From Parerythrobacter_A sp963838735 (GTDB lineage: Bacteria > Pseudomonadota > Alphaproteobacteria > Sphingomonadales > Sphingomonadaceae), in contig CAWISG010000006.1 in NCBI GenBank assembly GCA_963838735.1, forward strand, positions 248,001-312,000: a stretch of DNA of 64,000 nucleotides. Reading direction: 5' to 3'. A model generated the notes under the pieces. It saw only the letters and a program-made list of their open reading frames with translations, did no database searches and was not told the origin of the DNA. A program made the position numbers and the translations under genes. Positions 49,245-64,000 of this stretch are shown piece by piece; positions within the stretch are counted from its first letter, which is position 1, and every line of letters starts with the position of its first letter.

Positions 49245-49577
49245 ACGTTAAGCTCCTTCCTTGGTTCATGGCCGCACTTGCGCTGGTGAAAGCGCGCACG
49301 CGACCGGCTGCGTTCACCGCACGGCGGGTGCCGCACGGCTTGGTAGTCCATGATGGGGGAAGGAGGGTGCGGTCGGCACGAAGGCCGGTCGCGGCGGCGG
49401 GACGGTGCCCGCCATAATCTCAATTCCCCGCCTCGGCTGGAAATTAAGCAGGCCCGATTGCCTGCACCAACTGTCTTGGACGGATGACCGGGGCGGCGAA
49501 ATCGCCTTTCGGTTGGCGTGGCGTTTAGGGGACGGGGCACAGGAGTCAAGCGAAGGGTGTCTCGCACGCTCATGTTT
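49245..49577 (-). promoter_or_regulatory. rplJ upstream region, probable L10 leader
   Basis: No gene is seen here. The 200 bases before rplJ are GC-rich with several possible stems (for instance around 49285-49345). In other bacteria an L10-L12-binding leader lies at this position and controls the operon. I cannot draw the conserved fold with certainty, so this is a placement by context only. Confidence 0.3.
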
Positions 49578-49706
49578 GCTCGCTAACGCTCGGGTGCTGT
49601 GCGTTTTTGTTGGGTGCGCTCGGGACATCCGTCCTACGCTTGCTGTTCCATCCCGCTCCCTCTCCCGACCACCCACGGGATGGCACAGCACCGAGCGTAA
49701 GCGAGC
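49578..49706. repeat. Dispersed palindromic intergenic repeat, copy B
   Basis: Outer arms GCTCGCTAACGCTCGG and CCGAGCGTAAGCGAGC with the shared core GGTGCGCTCGGGACATCCG and CCATCCCGCTCCC. Same orientation as copy A, but the inner 3' arm of copy A is missing here. Confidence 0.85.
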
Positions 49707-49734
49707 AGACAGAAACGCCCGACCGAACAAAGAA

Positions 49735-49773
49735 AGCCGGGCGCGGATTGCTCCGGCCCGGCTCTTTTCGTTG
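49735..49773 (-). terminator. Terminator of the small lipoprotein gene
   Basis: On the minus strand AGCCGGGC-CGGA / TCCG-GCCCGGCT with a small loop, then TTCTTTG, just after the stop at 49789. Confidence 0.7.
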
Positions 49774-49788
49774 GTCGAACTGAGAGTT

Positions 49789-50031
49789 TTAGATGCCGTC
49801 GGCGGTGTCTTCCAGCATTTCGGCTTCCTGCTCCAGGGCAGCTTCTTCGCCGGGATTACCGGCGTCTTCCGCAGCTTCGGCCTGCGCTTCGAGGACGTCG
49901 GACTGTTCGTCGATCACTTCGCCCTGAGCTTCGGTGACATCGTCCATTTCCTCGCCGATTTCCTCTTTCGGGCCATCGCAGCCGGTGAGAGCGAAAGCGG
50001 CGGTGGCGAGTGCGGCAAATGCAAATTTCAT
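49789..50031 (-). CDS. Small acidic lipoprotein
   Basis: 80 residues: lipoprotein signal MKFAFAALATAAFALTGC with Cys18, then a Glu-rich, helix-forming mature part (EEIGEEMDDVTEAQGEVIDE). It has the same size and composition as the protein at 27838-28089, although the two are not clearly alignable. It lies 69 bp after the XRE gene and may have its own promoter. Function unknown. Confidence 0.75.
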   Translation of the reverse strand: MKFAFAALATAAFALTGCDGPKEEIGEEMDDVTEAQGEVIDEQSDVLEAQAEAAEDAGNPGEEAALEQEAEMLEDTADGI

Positions 50032-50100
50032 GGTTTTCTTTCCCTGTTGTGAAGACAATACGGTTGTCGTTGCTGCATCAAGCGTGCCGGACAGCATACG

Positions 50101-50337
50101 TCAACCGTCATCATAACCGATTAGGTCGCCCGGTTGGCACTCCAGTTCCCGGCAGATCGCGGCCAGCGTGGTGAAGCGGATGGCCTTGGCCTTGCCGGTT
50201 TTCAGGATGGACAGGTTGGCCAGCGTCAGGCCCACCCGCTCCGCCAGTTCGGTCAACGTCATGCGGCGTTCGTGCAGCAGGTCGTCGAGTCTTATCACGA
50301 TGGCGGTCCCTTCCGTGTTCGCAATTGCGGGGGGCAT
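50101..50337 (-). CDS. XRE-family small DNA-binding regulator
   Basis: 78 residues with a helix-turn-helix of the YozG/Cro type: IRLDDLLHERRMTLTELAERVGLTLANLSILKTGKAKAIRFTTLAAICRELECQPGDLI covers almost the whole protein. Its ATG shares a base with the DUF2975 stop (TAATG), so the pair is translated together. XRE-DUF2975 pairs are common; the regulator probably controls this operon. Confidence 0.88.
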   Translation of the reverse strand: MPPAIANTEGTAIVIRLDDLLHERRMTLTELAERVGLTLANLSILKTGKAKAIRFTTLAAICRELECQPGDLIGYDDG

Positions 50338-50873
50338 TAGACCGTTCCTTCCAGTTCTTCGCGCATCCGGGTGCCGGTGCGAAACACGCGCGCCAGGATG
50401 AACAGGGTCAGGACGAGGAGCAGGCCGTTGGTGTCTCCTCCGGCCATGCTGACGCTCGTGTCTTCCGAAATCATCGGCTTGAGGCGCAGCGCGAGAAGTC
50501 CGGCAGGAATGGACAGTATTTGTATGCCGAGCATGAGCCACGCAGCGGTAGTCAGATGAGCTGCGTTTTCGGGGACGAACGGATCGCTCGCGCCGACGCT
50601 TTTCACGATCCAGCGCAGGCGTTGCAGGAAGGCGAACATGGCGACCATCATCGCGATAATGAACGCGATGATGCCGATGACGAGCCAAACGGCCTCCATC
50701 GTGGGAACCGTCGGCGCTTCTTCGGCCAGCCCCAGCAGCACCTTGTCGCGGTTGAATATCATGACAGGTATTGCGATTGTGCAGGCCGCCGCCGCCAGCG
50801 CCATCAGCCCCATGCCGAACAACAGGATGGCATTGGCGATTTGTAACAGCGGATCCTTTAGGATGCGGGCCAT
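50337..50873 (-). CDS. DUF2975 membrane protein
   Basis: 178 residues with four hydrophobic helices (about 12-38, 60-88, 110-130 and 148-166) and the loop VKSVGASDPFVPENAAHLTTAAW, the DUF2975 fingerprint. Function unknown. It is the membrane partner of the XRE regulator that follows, a pairing reminiscent of two-gene sensing modules. Confidence 0.85.
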   Translation of the reverse strand: MARILKDPLLQIANAILLFGMGLMALAAAACTIAIPVMIFNRDKVLLGLAEEAPTVPTMEAVWLVIGIIAFIIAMMVAMFAFLQRLRWIVKSVGASDPFVPENAAHLTTAAWLMLGIQILSIPAGLLALRLKPMISEDTSVSMAGGDTNGLLLVLTLFILARVFRTGTRMREELEGTV

Positions 50874-50920
50874 GGTCGAACCCCTTTCTGTTTGCGGTGT
50901 CGGTCGGTTCAGGGGACGGA

Positions 50921-51040
50921 TCAGGCGACGAGGACGACGGGCGCGTCCTGCGGCGGAACGTCGGTAATGGCGGCGAACCCGCTGAGGGTGAGTAGGACGG
51001 CAGCAACGGCCGAGACGATGTTGAGTGTGACGTTGGACAT
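50921..51040 (-). CDS. 39-residue membrane peptide upstream of DUF2975
   Basis: A short frame starting MSNVTLNIVSAVAAVLLTLS, with one hydrophobic helix (about residues 4-24) and a Pro/Val tail ending VVLVA. A near-ideal AAGGAG lies eight bases before the ATG at 51040, and the gene lies 47 bp before DUF2975 in the same direction. The ribosome site and the helix make a real product likely. It may be a leader peptide or a small membrane partner. Confidence 0.6.
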   Translation of the reverse strand: MSNVTLNIVSAVAAVLLTLSGFAAITDVPPQDAPVVLVA

Positions 51041-51060
51041 TTATCGATCTCCTTGATTGG

Positions 51061-51123
51061 CGATATCGATAAACAACAATAATTCGGTCTTATTGTCAAA
51101 CGATAAATATCGAAAAACGATAA
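51061..51123. promoter_or_regulatory. CGATAAA repeats, candidate operator of the XRE module
   Basis: Three CGATAAA-like boxes (51067-51073, 51101-51107, 51118-51123) and ATATCG elements lie in an AT-rich stretch directly before the 39-residue gene. They also lie just ahead of the rpoB side, so the site could touch both promoters. Confidence 0.45.
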
Positions 51124-51169
51124 GGCGCTGGATTTGCTTGCATGTTTTTTGCGGGCAGGCCGACTTTCG

Positions 51170-51197
51170 TTGACTCAGCGCCGGCGAATCCTACATG
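51170..51197 (+). promoter_or_regulatory. Possible rpoBC promoter
   Basis: TTGACT, 16 bases, TACATG, about 230 bp before rpoB. The rest of the 383-bp gap (51041-51423) shows no gene. The -10 match is weak. Confidence 0.3.
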
Positions 51198-51423
51198 GCT
51201 GTCATCGCATTGCTTCGAGCACGGCGGCCTTTGCGCGGGGGCCGGCCATCGGATGGAAGCTGCGTCTCCATAGTCGCGAATGCCATCAGGGCCGCCAACG
51301 CACCGCTACCGGTGCGTTTGTTGCGCCCTTTTGCTGCGTTCCGGCTGGAGCCTTCCCGCCCCGGACATTCCCATTCGCCGCCCCGCACCGGGCGCGGCGC
51401 AGCACGAAAGAGCGAGAGCTTTC

Positions 51424-55653
<4,230 letters not shown>

Positions 55654-55658
55654 ATTTG

Positions 55659-55760
55659 ATCCTCCCCTCCCCGGCGGGGAGGGGATCGAGGGGTGGGGGC
55701 TCGGCCCCTGCCTTATAGAACTGACCCCCCACCCCAACCCCTCCCCAGGGGGAGGGGCTC
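55659..55760. repeat. Inverted repeat between rpoB and rpoC
   Basis: Arms rich in CCTCCCC / GGGGAGG: GGGGAGGGGATCGAGGGG on one side and CCCCAACCCCTCCCC on the other, plus an inner CCTCCCCTCCCCGGCGGGG hairpin. A common repeat type in this group, here inserted inside the rpoBC operon. It must be transcribed through, so it may affect rpoC expression. Confidence 0.8.
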
Positions 55761-55778
55761 AGGAAGGCGGAAAACGAC

Positions 55779-60134
<4,356 letters not shown>

Positions 60135-60162
60135 AGGCTAGGACGAGGGAAGGGCCGGGCTG

Positions 60163-60930
60163 ATGATCTATATCGTCGAGAATGCCTGGCCCATCCTGCT
60201 CGCTGCAACGCTTGCGTTCGCGCTGGGCTTCGTCTGGCCCAGTCCGCGCGGGCGTGGCCGGTCACGTTTGCGCATTTCGCTGGGCGCACAAGCGCTGGTA
60301 TTCGCCAGCCTTGTCTGGATGGCGGCAATATTAGCGGGCGCGCTGATCCTTGCCCCCGTCGATGCAGCTGGCTGGACAGTCGCTCTGGGAACGGCAGCAA
60401 TTATCTGGGGCGGTTTCGTGCTGCCGGTCGTCGCCGCCGATGCGGCGCGCAGTCGTGCCGGCTGGCGACGCCCGGTCGTCTTGGCAAGCTACTGGTTGAC
60501 CGCGATGCTGCTGATGGCGGCAACACTGAAGCTGGTCGGGGTGGAAGGGCCGGAAGTCGAACCGAAGGCAGCCCTTGCCTACGCCGATAACGACCAACCG
60601 GGGCTGGCGCATCCACTGCTGCCGGGCGCATACCGGCTAGGCAGCGTGGATGGCGAACCCGCCGATCTCGGTCACGCAATAACCGTCGAAGTGGATGAGG
60701 ACACGATCGCCATGTTCTCGCAATGCGTGACGCCGCGCTGGCGCTATCGCCATGAAGCGGGCGCGCTGGTGACGCATACCATCCCCGAACCGATATGTTC
60801 GCGCGCTTTCTATCCAGCCGAGGAAGCACTGATCGCCGTTTTCAACGCGCCGCGAACAATTCTGCATACGCCGGAAAACGGCATTCATCTTGCAAACGAC
60901 GATCACGCCGTCACGCTGTTCTCGCAATAG
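60163..60930 (+). CDS. Membrane protein with C-terminal domain, unknown
   Basis: 255 residues: four hydrophobic helices in the first 125 residues (about 8-25, 40-62, 72-92 and 106-122), then a soluble domain with VEVDEDTIAMFSQCVTPRWRY and two cysteines (SQCVT, EPICSRA), which may form a disulfide if exported. It starts 28 bp after rpoC with AGGGAAGGG upstream and could be the last gene of that operon. I do not recognise a family. Confidence 0.68.
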   Translation: MIYIVENAWPILLAATLAFALGFVWPSPRGRGRSRLRISLGAQALVFASLVWMAAILAGALILAPVDAAGWTVALGTAAIIWGGFVLPVVAADAARSRAGWRRPVVLASYWLTAMLLMAATLKLVGVEGPEVEPKAALAYADNDQPGLAHPLLPGAYRLGSVDGEPADLGHAITVEVDEDTIAMFSQCVTPRWRYRHEAGALVTHTIPEPICSRAFYPAEEALIAVFNAPRTILHTPENGIHLANDDHAVTLFSQ

Positions 60931-60971
60931 CATCCTCGCCTTCGCGCGCCTGCCCCGCTAACCCGCCCACC

Positions 60972-62342
60972 ATGACCATCACCCGTTTCGCTCCGTCGCC
61001 GACCGGCCGCCTGCATGTCGGCAATATCCGCACCGCGCTGCACAACTGGATGCTGGCGAAGAAGGCCGGCGGGCAGTTCCTGCTGCGCATCGACGACACC
61101 GATGCGGAGCGCAGTCGCGAGGAATATGTCGAGGCAATCCGCGCCGATCTGGCATGGCTGGGGTTGGAGCCGGCTGGCGAGGTGCGGCAGTCCGAACGGC
61201 TAGCGTTGTACGATGCCGCGTTCGAGATGCTGCGCACGGCAGGGCGGGTCTATCCCGCCTACGAAACGCAGCAGGAATTGGAGCTGAAGCGCAAGATCCA
61301 GCTGGGGCGGGGGCTGCCACCGCTGTATGATCGTGCGGCGCTGGCGCTGAGCGATGCGGAGCGGGCGGAGAAAGAAGCGGCGGGCATCGCGCCGCACTGG
61401 CGTTTCCGGCTCGACCATGATGCGCCGATCACGTGGCACGATGGCGTACGCGGCGCCCAGTCGTTCGATCCGGCGCTTCTCAGCGATCCGGTTATTCGCC
61501 GTGCCGACGGCAGCTGGCTCTACATGCTGCCCAGCGCGGTCGACGACATTGCGATGGGCGTCACAGATGTACTGCGCGGCGAAGACCACGTCAGCAATAC
61601 CGCGGTGCAGATACAGATGTTCGAGGCGCTGAATGCTGCGGGCTTTGCTGCGCAGCATGATGCAGCAGAAACAGATGCGTTACATCCGCGTTTTGCGCAT
61701 GAGGCGCTGCTGGTCGGGGTCGAAGGCAAGCTGTCGAAGCGGCTTGGCAGTATCGGCTGCGACACGTTCCGGGAGCAGGGCATCGAGCCGCAGGCGCTGG
61801 TCGCCTTGCTCGCGCGGCTGGGTACATCGCAACCAGTGGAAGCAATCGCCGATCGCGGGGTGCTGGTGGAGGGCTTCGACCTTTCCACTTTCGGACGCGC
61901 GCCCGCCAAGTTTGACGAGGTGGAGCTAACGCGTGTGAATACGGCGCTGGTCCATACGATGGACTACGACGCAGCTGCGGACCGCCTTCCCGACGGCATG
62001 GATGAGGCGGCATGGCACGCAATCCGCCCCAATCTGGCCACGCTGGCCGAGGCGGCGGACTGGTGGCGCATGGTCACTGGCCCCGTCGATTTGCCCAACT
62101 TTTCCGACGAAGACCGTGCCTTTCTTGGCGAAGCGGCGGACGCGCTGGAATGGGGTGACGATCCGTGGGGCGCGCTCACCGCCACGTTGAAAAACCAGAC
62201 GGGCCGCAAGGGGAAGTCGCTGTTCTTGCCATTGCGTCAGGCTTTCACCGGCGCAAGCTCCGGCCCTGATATGGGCGCATTGTTGCCGGTTATCGGGGAG
62301 GAAGCGGCACGGCGCAGGCTGGCCCGCGCGGCGGGGCGTTAA
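60972..62342 (+). CDS. gltX: Glutamyl-tRNA synthetase
   Basis: 456 residues. HIGH-type motif in FAPSPTGRLHVGNIRTAL and KMSKS-type motif GKLSKRLGS, the variant common in alphaproteobacterial GltX. MTITRFAPSPTG at 60972 is the conserved start; the frame continues upstream without homology. Many alphaproteobacteria carry two gltX genes of differing tRNA specificity, and which form this is cannot be decided here. Confidence 0.95.
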   Translation: MTITRFAPSPTGRLHVGNIRTALHNWMLAKKAGGQFLLRIDDTDAERSREEYVEAIRADLAWLGLEPAGEVRQSERLALYDAAFEMLRTAGRVYPAYETQQELELKRKIQLGRGLPPLYDRAALALSDAERAEKEAAGIAPHWRFRLDHDAPITWHDGVRGAQSFDPALLSDPVIRRADGSWLYMLPSAVDDIAMGVTDVLRGEDHVSNTAVQIQMFEALNAAGFAAQHDAAETDALHPRFAHEALLVGVEGKLSKRLGSIGCDTFREQGIEPQALVALLARLGTSQPVEAIADRGVLVEGFDLSTFGRAPAKFDEVELTRVNTALVHTMDYDAAADRLPDGMDEAAWHAIRPNLATLAEAADWWRMVTGPVDLPNFSDEDRAFLGEAADALEWGDDPWGALTATLKNQTGRKGKSLFLPLRQAFTGASSGPDMGALLPVIGEEAARRRLARAAGR

Positions 62343-62377
62343 CCCCCCTTTAGCGCCCGAGAGATTATTGGCTGAGT

Positions 62378-62890
62378 ATGGCAAGCCTGCATATGACAGA
62401 GCCGGTGTGCTTCAGGGATCAAGGGGACTGGCCGGAAGCGTTGATGTGCCTTGTTTTGGGGGCTGTTTCCCTGCCGCTTGTCGGATGGTTGTGGACCTTG
62501 CCGGCTAGCGATGTTCCGCGCGTATTCCTGGTGCCATTCACCGTGTTTTTCCTGATCAGCTTGCCGTTTCTCGTGCGCAGCGTCTCGGGCGCCCGAACCC
62601 GCACGCTGTCGGTCGATACCGCGACCGGGGCAATGACGCTGGAACACCGGCGAATGTTTGCCAAGACCACGGAAACATTCACCGCAATCGAAGCCGCACA
62701 AATCGTGCATGACGTGCGCGACGACGACGGCGTCTGGACCAAAAGCGTGCTTCATCTGGTCGGCGGACGCGAAGTGATATTTGCGCAGGGCGGCTCGCCG
62801 GAAGAGACCCGTAGCGCGGCAGACCGGCTTGCAGCTGCACTGGGACTGTTTCGTACCGAAGTCCCGGTAGTCGAGGATCACCGTACCTGA
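62378..62890 (+). CDS. Membrane protein with PH-like tail, unknown
   Basis: 170 residues: two hydrophobic helices (about 22-42 and 48-66), then a beta-rich tail (TRTLSVDTATGAMTLEHRRMF, SVLHLVGGREVIFAQGGS) that looks like small membrane-tethered bacterial PH-type domains. Start codons at 62378 and 62393 are possible; the ribosome site is weak. No family named. Confidence 0.65.
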   Translation: MASLHMTEPVCFRDQGDWPEALMCLVLGAVSLPLVGWLWTLPASDVPRVFLVPFTVFFLISLPFLVRSVSGARTRTLSVDTATGAMTLEHRRMFAKTTETFTAIEAAQIVHDVRDDDGVWTKSVLHLVGGREVIFAQGGSPEETRSAADRLAAALGLFRTEVPVVEDHRT

Positions 62891-62897
62891 TCAGGCA

Positions 62898-63065
62898 TCA
62901 ATCGTGCTGGTCGCGCTCGATCTCGTCCTGCAGCTTGCGCGTGCCACGATCGGATTCGCGTTCCACCTTTGGCGGCACCTTCCTGTTGCGGGCGTAGGCC
63001 CAGTACATCAACCCAATAAGCAGCAGCGGGCCAACGGTCAGGACGATGAGGTGGATGCTGGGCAT
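62898..63065 (-). CDS. Small single-helix membrane protein
   Basis: 55 residues: MPSIHLIVLTVGPLLLIGLM gives one helix, followed by a highly charged tail (KVERESDRGTRKLQDEIERD). Small proteins of this build are conserved in Sphingomonadales near pyk, as here, just downstream of it. The start at 63065 has only a weak ribosome site. Confidence 0.65.
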   Translation of the reverse strand: MPSIHLIVLTVGPLLLIGLMYWAYARNRKVPPKVERESDRGTRKLQDEIERDQHD

Positions 63066-63132
63066 GAAAGGTCTTTCTATCGGTTGAAGCGTGGAAACAG
63101 TTCTGTAAAGTTCAACGCCCAGACTGTCGCTT

Positions 63133-64000
63133 TTATCCCGGCCCGACCCCTGCAGCCATGGCAGAAGCCGCGTCCAGCTCGTCTCCCGTCAGCGTGACCA
63201 CATGCAGCAGGTTGGTGCTGCCCGGCGTGCCGAACGGGACTCCTGCCAGCACGATCAGCTTGGTGCCCGCCATACCGAACCCATGGCGCAGCGCCATGCG
63301 GCGGCCCTTGGCAATCATCTCCTCGAACCCGTCGATGTCCTTCGTCGCCACTGCATGCGCACCCCATAGCAGCGCCAGCCGGCGAGCGATGCGGCGGCTC
63401 GGCGTCAGCACCAGCATCGGTACGCCGGGCCGCTCGCGCGCCACCCGCCGCGCGGTCGATCCGCTGCCGGTGAAGACCGTGATTGCGCCGATGGGCACGG
63501 TGTCGGCGATGGTCATGCAGGCATGGGCCAGCGCATCGGCGGTGGTGGCATCGGGCGGTATATCGAGGAAGCGGACGCGCGCGATATAGGCATCGTCGCG
63601 CTCCACCTGTGCGGCGATCGCGTCCATCATGGTAACCGCCTCCTCGGGCCAGGCGCCCGCCGCCGTTTCCGCGCTGAGCATGATGGCGTCCGCCCCGTCA
63701 TACACCGCATTGGCGACATCAGAGACTTCGGCGCGGGTGGGTGCCGGACTTTCGATCATCGATTCCAGCATTTGCGTGGCGACGATAACCGGCTTGCCCT
63801 GCAATCGCGTCATATTGACGATGCGTTTTTGCAGCGGTGGCACTTCCTGCGGCTCCAGCTCCACGCCAAGATCGCCGCGCGCCACCATCACACCGTCCGC
63901 CTGCTCGATGATTTCCTCCAGCCGCAGCACCGCCATCGGCTTTTCGATCTTGGCGCACAGGGCGGGTGTTTCGGCACCCGGCGGCCCCATCAGCCGCCGC
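63133..64000 (-). CDS. pyk: Pyruvate kinase, 5' end cut by window edge
   Basis: Makes pyruvate and ATP from phosphoenolpyruvate. The 289 codons present cover the catalytic KIEKPMAV and DGVMVARGDLGVELEPQEVP region, the signature IVATQMLESM, SAETAAGAWPEEAV, and the C-terminal regulatory domain. The frame is open to the right edge, where the N-terminal barrel would lie. No frameshift in what is seen. Confidence 0.96.
   Translation of the reverse strand, partial: RRLMGPPGAETPALCAKIEKPMAVLRLEEIIEQADGVMVARGDLGVELEPQEVPPLQKRIVNMTRLQGKPVIVATQMLESMIESPAPTRAEVSDVANAVYDGADAIMLSAETAAGAWPEEAVTMMDAIAAQVERDDAYIARVRFLDIPPDATTADALAHACMTIADTVPIGAITVFTGSGSTARRVARERPGVPMLVLTPSRRIARRLALLWGAHAVATKDIDGFEEMIAKGRRMALRHGFGMAGTKLIVLAGVPFGTPGSTNLLHVVTLTGDELDAASAMAAGVGPG

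Overview
The window is 64 kb of GC-rich alphaproteobacterial chromosome, most likely from Sphingomonadales (Erythrobacteraceae-like). The evidence is the CtrA response regulator, DUF4167, a Cdc48/VAT-type AAA+ ATPase, tandem DUF2061, DUF2975-XRE and DUF2382/PRC-barrel genes, and the prfA-prmC-DUF4167 order. Species cannot be settled from the sequence. Both ends cut a gene: trmB on the left and pyk on the right. I see no tRNA, rRNA, CRISPR array, transposase or phage genes.

Layout. 0-11 kb: trmB, an msrQ with a suspect 3' end, a helix-hairpin-helix lipoprotein, a wrecked GNAT gene, a DUF1838-like protein, ctrA, rpoN, lptB, tldE/pmbA, a BON-MscS channel and ppa. 11-19 kb: hisS, prfA, prmC, DUF4167, lnt and metK, with a SahR-like palindrome before metK. 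19-29 kb: a 3-oxoacid CoA-transferase operon with a small coiled-coil gene wedged between its subunits, the Cdc48-like ATPase, mscS, polA and a class A beta-lactamase-like hydrolase. 29-38 kb: mtnP and DUF2061, then a cluster that looks like arsenic methylation/arsenosugar synthesis: a radical SAM enzyme, a disulfide oxidoreductase, ArsM, an SDR epimerase, two glycosyltransferases of the TIGR04283 and TIGR04282 type, and a membrane di-iron hydroxylase. 38-48 kb: a 7TM-GGDEF cyclase, groES-groEL with a perfect CIRCE operator, stress-type DUF2382/PRC proteins, a MATE pump and a DUF305-LVIVD fusion. 48-64 kb: rplJ-rplL on the minus strand, a DUF2975-XRE module with a 39-residue leader gene, rpoB-rpoC on the plus strand, gltX and pyk.

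How the parts work together. Much of the window is housekeeping (transcription, translation, protein folding, LPS and lipoprotein export, DNA repair). The accessory interest lies in the 29.8-38.2 kb cluster. It is organised by overlapping stop/start codons into two minus-strand pairs and one plus-strand pair. The divergent ArsM/oxidoreductase promoter region carries a perfect 13-bp inverted repeat. The canonical ArsS radical SAM enzyme is not seen; a radical SAM protein with a different signature occupies its place.

The intergenic spaces carry several families of palindromic repeats. One occurs at least four times. Repeats of two families supply what look like the translation starts of rpoN and prmC, and another sits between rpoB and rpoC.
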